Positions 40,187-48,676 of a stretch of 64,000 bases of DNA are shown piece by piece (the stretch's first letter is position 1; each line of letters starts with the position of its first letter). The position numbers and the translations under genes were made by a program. Source of the stretch: Bacteroidota bacterium. GTDB taxonomy: Bacteria; Bacteroidota; Ignavibacteria; OLB7. The stretch is from assembly GCA_018266795.1 (NCBI GenBank), contig JAFDZV010000019.1, positions 214,901-278,900 of the forward strand, given 5' to 3'. Under the pieces are notes generated by a model. It saw only the letters and a program-made list of their open reading frames with translations, ran no database searches and had not been told where the DNA came from.

Positions 40187-40822
40187 CTACGGCGACAACG
40201 CAAGCGTTCCCGCGGCCCGCATCAGTTCGGCAACGCGGGAAGAATCGCTTCCGGCAACGTAGACATAGAGATGGAGCGGCGCGCGGCCAAGCTCCGGAGA
40301 GATGGTTGCAAAGATGTCGTGGCTCGCGATCTCGCGCTGAAAGTAGGGCGCGCCGTCGGGAAGCTTCTCGGTCCAGATCCTCCACGTGACCGGCGTGTTG
40401 CAAAGCGTGGTTGGCTGCTCGGAGTACTTCATTCCCTTCTCGATCGCGGTGCGCGGGTTCACGCCCACGTAGAAGCACATGAAGCCGGGAGTGATCTTCG
40501 TGGAGTCGCGCAGGCTGGGATCGTCGTTCCGCACGAAGAAATATTCGTCGTTGGGAAGATGGCTCAGATCCTTCACGGTATAGCCGGCAGGGAGCGTGAT
40601 GAAGAAGTCCGGTGCCGGTGTATGCTGCGTGGGAAGATGAAAGCGGCCGGCCGGCAGGTTCGTGCGAAGCGTGGTATCGGCCGGCACCTTCGCCGAATCG
40701 CGCCCGGAGGCGCCTCCGGACTGCTTCGCGGCGGGGCCCTTGTCGCCGCAGGCCGGGAGAAGCATGCAGAGCGCCACCGCGAGAATCGAACCGATGCGTA
40801 TCGAAGCGCGAGTGGTGATCAT
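40187..40822 (-). CDS. Putative lipoprotein, paralogue of 39490-40071
   Basis: The 211-residue protein has a strong signal and lipobox (LLPAC, Cys near residue 25) followed by a Gly/Ser-rich linker. Its mature part (ITLPAGYTVKDLSHLPNDEY, then YFQREIASHDIFA) resembles the next lipoprotein, with similar C-terminus YVAGSDSSRVAELM. Start and pyrE stop overlap by ATGA (40819-40822), so pyrE and this lipoprotein are translationally coupled. That coupling does not by itself mean a shared role; lipoprotein function is unknown. Confidence 0.78.
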   Translation of the reverse strand: MITTRASIRIGSILAVALCMLLPACGDKGPAAKQSGGASGRDSAKVPADTTLRTNLPAGRFHLPTQHTPAPDFFITLPAGYTVKDLSHLPNDEYFFVRNDDPSLRDSTKITPGFMCFYVGVNPRTAIEKGMKYSEQPTTLCNTPVTWRIWTEKLPDGAPYFQREIASHDIFATISPELGRAPLHLYVYVAGSDSSRVAELMRAAGTLALSP

Positions 40823-41466
40823 GCCGTACAGCTCTCCAGATATGCCTCCAGCACGTCACGCCATTCCGAACGCACGTTCATCACGTCGTGAATCGAGGCG
40901 AGCGCGTAGACCTTCAGCCCGGTCTCCTCCTCGAAGACCTCGCGGGCCGTGCGACCGCTGGCGTCTACAGCCTCGGCTCGATCGAACGCAATGATGAAGC
41001 CCAACGGCTCGCAACCTGCCTCGCGCAGCTTTGCAATCGCTTCCAGCTTGGTGCCGCCGGTGGTGATCACGTCGTCCAGGATCACCGCCGTATCTCCCGC
41101 ACGCAGCACGCCGAGGAAGGAGCTGGCGTCGCCATGCGTCTTCGCCTCCTTCCGATCGCTCACGGCCCGCATCTCCTCACGCGACGACCCCTCGAGCGCA
41201 GCCGCCGTGGCTACCGCAATCGGAATCCCCTTGTACGCGGAGCCGAACAGAACAGTGGCGCCGCTGAAGTCCGGTATCAGATTCAGAAGACCGGCATACA
41301 GCTCTCCCATCTTCGCAAGCTGGCGCCCGGAACAGAGGGAGCCGGTGTTGAAGAAGTACGGCGACTTGCGGCCGCTCTTCAACGTGAAGTCGCCGAACGT
41401 CAGCACTCCCTCACTGATGAAGAAGTCCACGGCGCGCGCATGAAGCTGGTTGGTGTCGTTCCACAT
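40819..41466 (-). CDS. pyrE: Orotate phosphoribosyltransferase
   Basis: It converts orotate and PRPP to orotidine 5'-phosphate in pyrimidine synthesis. The 215-residue length is standard. FGDFTLKSGRKSPYFFNTG is the family N-terminal block, VLFGSAYKGIPIAV follows, and the PRPP-binding loop is AVILDDVITTGGT. An ATG at 41466 is embedded in the edge of a heptamer repeat array. The stop overlaps the lipoprotein gene. Confidence 0.96.
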   Translation of the reverse strand: MWNDTNQLHARAVDFFISEGVLTFGDFTLKSGRKSPYFFNTGSLCSGRQLAKMGELYAGLLNLIPDFSGATVLFGSAYKGIPIAVATAAALEGSSREEMRAVSDRKEAKTHGDASSFLGVLRAGDTAVILDDVITTGGTKLEAIAKLREAGCEPLGFIIAFDRAEAVDASGRTAREVFEEETGLKVYALASIHDVMNVRSEWRDVLEAYLESCTA

Positions 41467-41661
41467 GTCGGTTATTGGTCGGTTGTCAAATGTCGGTTGT
41501 CAGTAGAAAAGGAGTCCGATGCAGGGAGCCGACGGCGCAGGATCCCTCCGCCTGCTCAACGTCTGTGCCAGAATGAAGGATCACGCATGTAGTGAGATGG
41601 TTTCTCGTCAGTTGCAGTAGCAAGGCATTCACCATGACTATTGACCACTGACTACCTACCA
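41466..41661. repeat. Inverted pair of heptamer arrays (CGGTTGT type)
   Basis: Six 7-base words (TGTCGGT, TATTGGT, CGGTTGT, CAAATGT, CGGTTGT, CAGTAGA) fill 41466-41507. About 125 bases on, four words of the other sense (ATGACTA, TTGACCA, CTGACTA, CCTACCA) fill 41634-41661. The left array touches the pyrE start codon and the right array the stop of the AtuA-like gene. Confidence 0.72.
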
Positions 41662-41997
41662 TCACATCACATCCAGATCGTCGGGCACCTCGATCTCCAT
41701 CCGGAGCATGGCCGAGGAGAGTGTCTTCCCCTGCGCATCCAGCTTCAGCGATACCGTTCCTCCACCGCCGAGAGTGTTGTGCAGAAGAAAGTTGAGCGCC
41801 CATAGATTCGGCAGCTCGAAGCGCTCCACGGGGCCATGACAGATTCCGGTGAAGTGTTCCTTCACACGCTCTGCTGTCAAAGCCTCCGCGATGATGGGAT
41901 ACCACTCGGCGCGGCGCGCTATAACGCCCACATTGCCGGCGTCCCCCTTGTCTCCGGAACGCGCGTGCGCAAGCTTCAGCAGTTGAACTCGTTTCAT
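41662..41997 (-). CDS. AtuA C-terminal domain-like small protein
   Basis: This 111-residue protein matches the small domain found at the C-terminus of AtuA (acyclic terpene utilisation) proteins. MKRVQLLKLAHARSGDKGDAGNVGVI is the family's opening, with the conserved SGDKGDxxNVG motif. The larger AtuA-like domain is a separate gene at 42835-44202 on the same strand, with a lipoprotein gene between them. So AtuA is split into two genes here, unlike single-chain homologues. The ATG at 41997 starts the conserved part; 20 upstream codons are ignored. Confidence 0.85.
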   Translation of the reverse strand: MKRVQLLKLAHARSGDKGDAGNVGVIARRAEWYPIIAEALTAERVKEHFTGICHGPVERFELPNLWALNFLLHNTLGGGGTVSLKLDAQGKTLSSAMLRMEIEVPDDLDVM

Positions 41998-42074
41998 CGG
42001 CTCTGATTGTTGTTGGCCGGCCCCCGAATGATCGGCAGCACTCACCGGGCTGCCCATGGTTCGCCGGCTGTTGA

Positions 42075-42713
42075 TTACTTCCCGCCGGAGGATGGGCCGG
42101 TCATGTTGAACAGCGGAGCAAGGAGCGCAACACGCAGCTTCGTGTAGATATCCGCAAGGCCGCCTCCCTTCCCATCGTTGGTGTAGAGCTTCCCGCCCAG
42201 GTATGCCTTGTCGATGCTCAGCTTCTCTCCGCCAAGCCGTGCACGCACCCAGATGTGGGGCATGTCGGTCATCACCATCGTGGTATCGTTCACGAAGCGC
42301 AGCAGCCCAAGCTCACGGGCCGTCTGAAACAGCGCTTCAGCCTGGTCGTTCGCCATCGGCCTCCGCGATCGGTAGCGGATATCGTCGCGGTCGAACTCGT
42401 CGTACCGCCAGGCCTCCGCCTCGTAGATGTAGAACTTCGCCGGGGAGGTTCGAAAGATGGAGACGCGAGCATCGCACTTGCCGAAACAGGTTCCGATCTC
42501 CACGTGGAGGTAGTCACCGTTGGAGATCGCCACCAGACTGTCCAGGCGCACCGCCGTGAAGTCCGGATAGGTGATGTTCGCGGTGTTGATCGGTATCGCC
42601 TCGTTGTGCTCGGGCTGCGAGGTGGAGGTTCCGCTCCCCCTGTTCGCTTCCTTCGGCGTTGAACAGGCGGCCAGCAGCAGTGCAAGGCAGAGTCCGGCAA
42701 GGATTGTTCGCAT
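42075..42713 (-). CDS. Putative lipoprotein with CxGxC motif, between split AtuA genes
   Basis: The protein has 212 residues. A signal peptide (MRTILAGLCLALLLAAC) ends in a lipobox at Cys 17. The mature part has IGTCFGKCDARVSIF, like the CxGxCxxY block of DUF6438-type secreted proteins, though the match is partial. Asp-, Arg- and Tyr-rich blocks (RYDEFDRDDIRYRSRR) follow. It sits between the two parts of a split AtuA, on the same strand, which suggests insertion into an older operon. Function unknown. Confidence 0.72.
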   Translation of the reverse strand: MRTILAGLCLALLLAACSTPKEANRGSGTSTSQPEHNEAIPINTANITYPDFTAVRLDSLVAISNGDYLHVEIGTCFGKCDARVSIFRTSPAKFYIYEAEAWRYDEFDRDDIRYRSRRPMANDQAEALFQTARELGLLRFVNDTTMVMTDMPHIWVRARLGGEKLSIDKAYLGGKLYTNDGKGGGLADIYTKLRVALLAPLFNMTGPSSGGK

Positions 42714-42783
42714 GGGTCGGATTGAAGAGTCTCGTTCCGAAAAGGGGGCGGCAACTCCGTGAAGCTGCCGGGAGATATGGATT

Positions 42784-42823
42784 GCCACAGGCCGGCTTCC
42801 GGCCGACCGCTCCGGCCGGTGGC
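42784..42823. terminator. 12-bp hairpin between AtuA-like and lipoprotein genes
   Basis: GCCACAGGCCGG (42784-42795) pairs with CCGGCCGGTGGC (42812-42823), 11 of 12 positions, loop 16 bases. It lies just 3' of the AtuA-like gene (42835, minus strand). Confidence 0.4.
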
Positions 42824-42834
42824 CCGTCGCAGGT

Positions 42835-44202
42835 TCAGACTTCGGTCACTTCCACTCGAATGCGCGAATCGATGCGCGACTTTTCGATCAGCGCCGGCCA
42901 GTATGCCACCACCTCCGACGGGCGGGGGCGTCCGCCAGCGAAACCGGTGACGTTCGGCGGACCGGTAAGGATCAGCGGAGCGATCTCCTTGCCGAAACGC
43001 TCCACCGCCTTGAAGTCCGGGCCGCGTACTCCGACGCGCATCATCACTTCCTGCGGATCCGGATTGGCGGCCTCGGAGAGCGGGCCGTGGCAGGCGTTGT
43101 AGCCCACGAACTCGGTAAGCACCTCCTCGAAGTGCAGCCCCAGCTTCTGCAGGCGCGCCCGCAGGATGGCATCGGCGGCCCTGGCCTTGTCGATGGCATC
43201 GGGCCAGGCATACGTAAGCGTGGCAAACGCGGAGTAGCCGTCGGCATAGCTCATGGAGACCTTGTAGAACGGCGTGTTGGGACGGCCGGTGATGCCGTGC
43301 ACGCGAACGCGGTCGTTCCCCTCATCCTCCAGATGGATCGTGGTGAAGTCCGCGATCACATCCGGAGTGATATACTCGTTCGGGTTGCCGATCTCATACA
43401 GGCACTGCTCGGCAACCGTGCCGCGCGAGACCCGCCCGCCGGTGCCTGCATGCTTCGTCACCACGAACTCGCCGCCCGGCGTTGCCTCGATGATCGGGAA
43501 GCCGATGTTCGCCATGTCCGGAACGCTGCGCCAGTCCTCCATGTAGTTGCCGCCCGAGGACTGCGCGCCGCATTCGATGATGTGTCCGGCGATGGTCCCG
43601 GCCGCCAGGCGGTCCCAGTCGTCCATGCTCCAGCCGAACTCGTGGATCATCGGCGCAAGGCAGAGCCCGGTATCGGTGGTACGCCCGGTGACGATGATCT
43701 GCGCCCCCTGCCGAAGCGCCTCGACGATCGGCGCGGCACCGAGATAGACGTTCGCCGAGAGGACGCGATCGCGGATCGAGGAGCCCGGCTCGCCGTTCTC
43801 CATGTTGCGCAGTTCCGCCCCCTGCGCGCTGAGCGCGTCCAGGTCATCCAGGATGTTGTCACCAGTGACGATGCCGATCTTCACGCTGACACCGTGCCGG
43901 CGTGCAACCTCCACGATCGCATCGCGGCACGACTCCGGGTTTACGCCGCCGCCGTTGGTGATGAGACGAATCCCCTTCCCGACCAACTGCGGCATGATCG
44001 CATCGATCGTCGCCACCAGATCCTTCGCATAGCCGAGCTTCGGATCCTTCAGCTTCTGCTTCTGCATGATCGACATCGTTACCTCGGCTAGGTAGTCCAT
44101 CACCAGATAGTCGATCGGACCCTTGGTCACCTGATCGATCGGCGCGGTGAGAAGGTCTCCCCAGAATCCCTGGCCTGCAGCGATGCGGATCATCTGCTTC
44201 AT
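42835..44202 (-). CDS. AtuA-like protein (DUF1446), large domain
   Basis: The 455-residue protein has the DUF1446/AtuA core: [18 protein letters not shown] at the start, [46 protein letters not shown] and [15 protein letters not shown]. AtuA is linked to acyclic terpene and short branched acyl-CoA catabolism in Pseudomonas, but most members are uncharacterised; the role is inferred. The normal C-terminal extension is coded separately at 41662-41997. GAGGAC precedes the ATG at 44202. Confidence 0.88.
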   Translation of the reverse strand: MKQMIRIAAGQGFWGDLLTAPIDQVTKGPIDYLVMDYLAEVTMSIMQKQKLKDPKLGYAKDLVATIDAIMPQLVGKGIRLITNGGGVNPESCRDAIVEVARRHGVSVKIGIVTGDNILDDLDALSAQGAELRNMENGEPGSSIRDRVLSANVYLGAAPIVEALRQGAQIIVTGRTTDTGLCLAPMIHEFGWSMDDWDRLAAGTIAGHIIECGAQSSGGNYMEDWRSVPDMANIGFPIIEATPGGEFVVTKHAGTGGRVSRGTVAEQCLYEIGNPNEYITPDVIADFTTIHLEDEGNDRVRVHGITGRPNTPFYKVSMSYADGYSAFATLTYAWPDAIDKARAADAILRARLQKLGLHFEEVLTEFVGYNACHGPLSEAANPDPQEVMMRVGVRGPDFKAVERFGKEIAPLILTGPPNVTGFAGGRPRPSEVVAYWPALIEKSRIDSRIRVEVTEV

Positions 44203-44399
44203 CGGTCCTCGTAGCTCTGTTGTTGATCGGTTCAAGACGCGCAAAACTACGAAGCCGCACGGTTCCGCACGGCATCGGCTACAACTGTGTACAAAAGTGC
44301 TGGCGGGAATGTCGGCTGCGGGTGGGGAGCGCGTTCCGCTCCTTCAACTCGAGGGCTGTCGCCGCGCACGGCTCGCGATCGCCCGGCGTATCCGGTCCA

Positions 44400-44419
44400 C
44401 CGGGGTCCTGCGACCCCGG
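44400..44419. terminator. 8-bp hairpin 3' of BNR protein 1
   Basis: CCGGGGTC (44400-44407) and GACCCCGG (44412-44419) form a perfect stem with loop CTGC, 41 bases past the stop of the minus-strand gene at 44461. Confidence 0.45.
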
Positions 44420-44460
44420 CTGCCCCCCGTCACTTCCATCTCATAACTCGCGCCTCCTGC

Positions 44461-46305
44461 CTACCGCGCTATCACGAACGACCGCGTCGCATTGCCGAGT
44501 GTGCTTGCAAGATGGCAGAAGTAGCGGCCGCTGGGAAGCGGGCCAAGGTTCACACTCACCGAGCGCGTCCCGGCTTCCAACCGGTCATCGATGGGTGTTG
44601 CCACGATCTGGCCCGAAGTGTTGAACACCTCCAACCGTACGTGGGCGCCTTCGGTGAGCGTGATGCCGAAACGGGCCTCGTTGCCGGAGACGACCGGCTC
44701 TGCCATCGAGAGTTTCTCGGTGACTGCGGAGAGCCTCTCCACACCGGAGACATCGGGTTGAATCGGGACGATGGCGGAGTAGATGTTCAGATCGCCGGTG
44801 TTGCCGCGCCCGTCCGTCCAGACCGGAATCGCGTAGCCGCCGGCGGCAACCACCTGCGTGTACTCACCGATGCCGAACTGCGAGTTCCTGTTCCCAACCG
44901 TGCTGAAGTTGGTGGGCTTCGCCGTAATGACGAAGTTCTTTGTAAAGGTTTCGCCGCCATCGAACGAATAGGCCATCATGTAGTTGGTGATGCGGCTCGC
45001 GGAGTCGCCGCGGCGATCGTACCAGCTTACCGCAACAACGCCCTGCTGGCTCACGGTGATGCTCGGGTAATGATGGTGCCGTGTGTTGGTGCGATCGCGA
45101 TCGTCGTTCACAACGATCGGCGTGCTCCAACTGGCACCGTTGTCCGCGGAGCGGCTGAAGTAGATGTTCAGACCGCGATTCAGATTCGAAAGCTCTCCGT
45201 CTGCCGTCCAGACCGCATAGATATTGCCGCGTGTTGGCGACGAGGAATTGTCGATGGTGAACTGGGGGCATGGATAGAGGCGGTTGCTCGAAATTCCTGG
45301 AAGCGTATAGAACGTGCCGGTGGAGAAGCCCGGGAAGTGAACGTCGGCAATCTTCTGCGGCGTGGAAAAGGAAAGCCCGCCGTTGGAGGAGACCGAATGC
45401 CAGAGAGCGTACTGTGCGTTCGAGGGGGACCCGAAGAACATGACATGCACCTTGCCGAACGGATCGACCTCTATGCTTCCGAACTGCACGCGTTCGAAGG
45501 TGCTGTCCGAAACCGGCACGGACGTATGGCTGAACGAGGAGCCGCCTGCGGCAAGCCTTCGCACCACGATTCTTCCACCGCCGTTGCTCCCGCCGAGCTG
45601 CACGAAGGAGACGTAGACGTTGTTCCGACGCGCCCCCGACGTGCGGTCCACGGCGATCCATTCCTTGTCGAACACCTCCGGATTGCGCGTCGAGCGGCTG
45701 TAACGCGCAATCCCCACATCGTCGGTATCCGTCTGTGCCCAGGTAACGCCGCCGTCGGTGGAACGCGCCCAGTAGAGGCCGAAGTATGTGCTGTCGCTGG
45801 ATGTGGGCGGCTGGAACAGGCTGATCCATACCAGGTAGCCGGTGCCGTCCGCATCGAACGCGAGCACCGGATCGCCGCCGCCGTTGTTCAGAATATCGAG
45901 CCCCCGCGGGATCGTGCGGAAGACGCTCTTGTGCCAGGTGACGCCGAAGTCCTTGGTGTAGTACACCGGGCAGAGGAGCCCGTCGGCAAGGTTCAGGCGG
46001 ATCGGCGAGACCAGGATGTTGTTGCTGTCCAGAGGATTTATCGCCGCGTGCACCTCCGACTCCGGAACAGCCTCCGCGCTGACAACGGATTCACCGGTGG
46101 TTACGGACTCATTCCCCTGTGCCTCCGGCGAGCCCCCCTTCAATGCCTCCAGATGCGCGCGCCGCACCTCCTCCGGCGTCCAATGCGTCTTCTCCTCGAT
46201 CACCTCCCACGAGCTCCCCTCCTGGGCATACCCCGTGATCTGCGACAGCAGAAGAATGAAGAGTGCCGGAAGAGTTGAACAGAGAAGCCGGGTAGCATGG
46301 CGCAT
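44461..46305 (-). CDS. Secreted BNR/sialidase-like repeat protein with T9SS sorting domain 1
   Basis: The protein has 614 residues. A signal peptide is followed by an N-terminal helix with the shared motif HWTPEEVRRAHLEAL. A six-bladed beta-propeller-like region carries BNR/Asp-box style repeats (STDGGVTWAQ, SSNGGLSFST, SADNGASWST, SFDGGETFT). The end (VSVNLGPLPSGRYFCHLAST) is a type A T9SS sorting domain. Asp-box propellers occur in sialidases, but the sialidase catalytic Arg triad is not evident, so it may bind or cut other glycans. Its paralogue lies 184 bases upstream. Confidence 0.88.
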   Translation of the reverse strand: MRHATRLLCSTLPALFILLLSQITGYAQEGSSWEVIEEKTHWTPEEVRRAHLEALKGGSPEAQGNESVTTGESVVSAEAVPESEVHAAINPLDSNNILVSPIRLNLADGLLCPVYYTKDFGVTWHKSVFRTIPRGLDILNNGGGDPVLAFDADGTGYLVWISLFQPPTSSDSTYFGLYWARSTDGGVTWAQTDTDDVGIARYSRSTRNPEVFDKEWIAVDRTSGARRNNVYVSFVQLGGSNGGGRIVVRRLAAGGSSFSHTSVPVSDSTFERVQFGSIEVDPFGKVHVMFFGSPSNAQYALWHSVSSNGGLSFSTPQKIADVHFPGFSTGTFYTLPGISSNRLYPCPQFTIDNSSSPTRGNIYAVWTADGELSNLNRGLNIYFSRSADNGASWSTPIVVNDDRDRTNTRHHHYPSITVSQQGVVAVSWYDRRGDSASRITNYMMAYSFDGGETFTKNFVITAKPTNFSTVGNRNSQFGIGEYTQVVAAGGYAIPVWTDGRGNTGDLNIYSAIVPIQPDVSGVERLSAVTEKLSMAEPVVSGNEARFGITLTEGAHVRLEVFNTSGQIVATPIDDRLEAGTRSVSVNLGPLPSGRYFCHLASTLGNATRSFVIAR

Positions 46306-46488
46306 TGTCGTACTCCGCGTTGTCACGTAATCCGTGTGTTCATATATGCACAGGCACGCAGCCGGTGCGCTCGATGCAGACGAGGGAATTCATGGTTGGG
46401 ACGGACACCCGGGCGCGCTGGGTGAACCCGGGAGATGCAGGCCGGCGCGAGCACGCGCGCAGCCTGCAGCGGAACGTTCGGCCGGGGC

Positions 46489-48402
46489 CTAGCGTACGAT
46501 CACCACCTGCCGCGTTGCCCTTCCGGCGCTGCTCTCCGCGGTGAGGAAGTAGTGGCCGGCCGGCAGCGCCGCCGTGTTGACGGAGAACGGATGCGGCCCG
46601 CTCTCGAAGGTACCGTCGGTGACGGTAGCCACGTGGCGTCCGAGCATGTCGAACATGCGGAGTTGGAGATGCGATGCCGTGTTCAGATTCACCGTGACGG
46701 CGATCGCGTTGCCGCTCACCACGGGATCGCTCATCGCCAGTTCATCCGTCACACTTCCAAGACGCTCCACACCGGCAGCCTCACGCGAGATTGGAACTAC
46801 CGCGGCGAGAATGTCCAGGTCGCCATTGCCGCTCCGGCCATCCGTCCAGACCGGGATGGCGTAGCCGCTGGTGGTGAGCACGGCCGTATACTCACCGATG
46901 CCGAAGTTCTGATTCTGCTCCCCGACCGTGGCGAAGTCCGTTGTCTGCGATGTAACGGGAGCCCCCTCGGTGAAGGTGTTTCCGCCATCGAACGAGTAGG
47001 CGATGTAGTAGTTGGTGATGCGATTCTCCGGATCGCTCCGCCGGTCGTACCAGGTGACGGCCACCACGCCGCCCGGTGATACGCTGATGCTGGAGTAATG
47101 CTGATGCCGCACGACCCCACGAGGATCGTGATGCACGACAACGGGCTGGCTCCAGGTGGCGCCGTTATCCACCGAACGGCTGAAGTAGACGTCGAGGCCG
47201 TTGCCGAGATCGGACGTGAACCCGTCGGCGGTCCAGGTCATGTACAGGTTCCCGCGCGATGCGGCGTTGGAGTTATCGATCGCGAACTGCGGCGCCGGAT
47301 ACAGACGCGACGGATCGATGCCGGGGACGCTCAGCTGCTGGGTGCCGGGGGAGAAGCCGGGGATATGAATCGAAGAGATCGGCTTCGGCTCCGAGAAGCT
47401 TTCGCCGCCGTCGGTGGAGACCGAGTGCCAGATGGAAAATCCCGTGAGGGTATCCTTCGATCCGAAGAACGTCACATGAACCCCGCCCTCCGGATCGACG
47501 TCCACACCGGAGAACTGCACCATCTGGAAGGAGTCATCCGAGACGGGAACGGACTGGTCGGTAAAGGAGGTTGCCGCAGGAGCCTTCTTTCGAACCACGA
47601 TCTTCTGCCCGATGGTTGTTCCGGCATGCAGGAAGGCAACATACACCGTGTTGCGCGTGGCCTTGCTGGAGCGATCCACCGCGGCCCACTCCTTGTCGAA
47701 GAAGTCGCCGTCGCTGGACTGCGAGGAGACCGAATACGCTACCGCATCGTTCTCGGGGAGCGTCCAGCTTGCACCTCCATCCTTCGATGAAGCCCAGAAG
47801 AGTCCAACGTTGAGCGCCTGCGTCTGGAAGTTCTCGAAGTAGACGCTGATCCAGATAATGTACGCGGTGCCGTCGCCGTCGAAGACGAGGATCGGATCGC
47901 CGCCTCCCACCACGAGCGGATTGTTCGCGCGCGGCAACGTCTGGAAGGAACTCTTCTTCCATGTTCTGCCGAAGTCCTTGGAGTAATAGACGGGGCAGAC
48001 CAGTTGGTCCAGCGCACCGGCGTTGGAACGGATGGGGGAGACGATGAGGTTGTTGGAATCCTTCGGATTGATGGCTGCATCCACCTCCGATTCGATATCA
48101 CTGCTCCCGCTCACCACACTCTCCCCTGTCGCGGTCTCGAGCATGCCGGCCTTCTCCGGCGCCGGCATCGCCATGCCCGGCGCCATGCCGGGCGCCATGC
48201 CGGGCGCCATGCCGGGCCGCAGCCCTCGCTCGCGCAGCGCCTGTTCCACCTGGGCAGGGGTCCAGCGCAGTTTCTCCCGGAGCAGTTCGCGTACAACGCG
48301 CGACCGTTCCTGCGCCGCCGCATGCGGCGCAAGGATACACAGGCTCAGCAATGCCGCGATCGATACGGCAACGGGAGAGATCCTCAGTAGTGATGAGCGC
48401 AT
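46489..48402 (-). CDS. Secreted BNR/sialidase-like repeat protein with T9SS sorting domain 2
   Basis: This 637-residue protein is a paralogue of the next gene: signal peptide, motif LRWTPAQVEQAL, then the same propeller (STDGGESFSE, SVDNGATWSQ, SFDGGNTFTE) and a type A T9SS sorting domain ending GHYFLTAESSAGRATRQVV. Unlike its partner it has four tandem MAPG units near residue 65, coded by a 12-bp repeat that could vary in length. The two genes are tandem on the minus strand and probably formed by duplication. Cargo function is unknown. Confidence 0.88.
   Translation of the reverse strand: MRSSLLRISPVAVSIAALLSLCILAPHAAAQERSRVVRELLREKLRWTPAQVEQALRERGLRPGMAPGMAPGMAPGMAMPAPEKAGMLETATGESVVSGSSDIESEVDAAINPKDSNNLIVSPIRSNAGALDQLVCPVYYSKDFGRTWKKSSFQTLPRANNPLVVGGGDPILVFDGDGTAYIIWISVYFENFQTQALNVGLFWASSKDGGASWTLPENDAVAYSVSSQSSDGDFFDKEWAAVDRSSKATRNTVYVAFLHAGTTIGQKIVVRKKAPAATSFTDQSVPVSDDSFQMVQFSGVDVDPEGGVHVTFFGSKDTLTGFSIWHSVSTDGGESFSEPKPISSIHIPGFSPGTQQLSVPGIDPSRLYPAPQFAIDNSNAASRGNLYMTWTADGFTSDLGNGLDVYFSRSVDNGATWSQPVVVHHDPRGVVRHQHYSSISVSPGGVVAVTWYDRRSDPENRITNYYIAYSFDGGNTFTEGAPVTSQTTDFATVGEQNQNFGIGEYTAVLTTSGYAIPVWTDGRSGNGDLDILAAVVPISREAAGVERLGSVTDELAMSDPVVSGNAIAVTVNLNTASHLQLRMFDMLGRHVATVTDGTFESGPHPFSVNTAALPAGHYFLTAESSAGRATRQVVIVR
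48169..48216 (-). repeat. 12-bp in-frame tandem repeat (four copies) coding MAPG
   Basis: Plus-strand CGCCATGCCGGG occurs at 48181-48192, 48193-48204 and 48205-48216, with a near copy (CGCCATGCCCGG) at 48169-48180. It codes for tandem MAPG in the N-terminal linker of BNR protein 2. In-frame gain or loss of copies would alter the linker length. Confidence 0.9.
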
Positions 48403-48600
48403 GATGATTCCTGGAATAATGTGCCGAAGGGGTCGCGTGAAAGTACTACAGTTGCCCGAATTCGGAACCGACTATCCTCGTACCACATTGCTGCACGCGC
48501 CGTATGGCTGCCGGCACCACACCGCGACAGCAACGCGGCCGTTCCGGGTGCATGGCCGGCGCTACCGATCGGAGAGCGATCCGCCGGGCAGCACATGCAA

Positions 48601-48634
48601 CGGCCCCGAACGGCATCAGTTCCGTTCGGGGCCG
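48601..48634. terminator. 13-bp perfect hairpin 3' of the dehydrogenase gene
   Basis: CGGCCCCGAACGG (48601-48613) pairs perfectly with 48622-48634; loop 8 bases (CATCAGTT). It lies 42 bases past the stop of the minus-strand gene 48677-50362. There is no T-tract. Confidence 0.6.
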
Positions 48635-48676
48635 TCATCGTGTTGACACGTCCGCCACGCGATGCATCACGCCCTG

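Noticed and set aside
44287-46278. 663-codon plus-strand open frame
   Set aside because: Antisense to the BNR-T9SS protein 1, whose signal peptide and sorting domain are clear.
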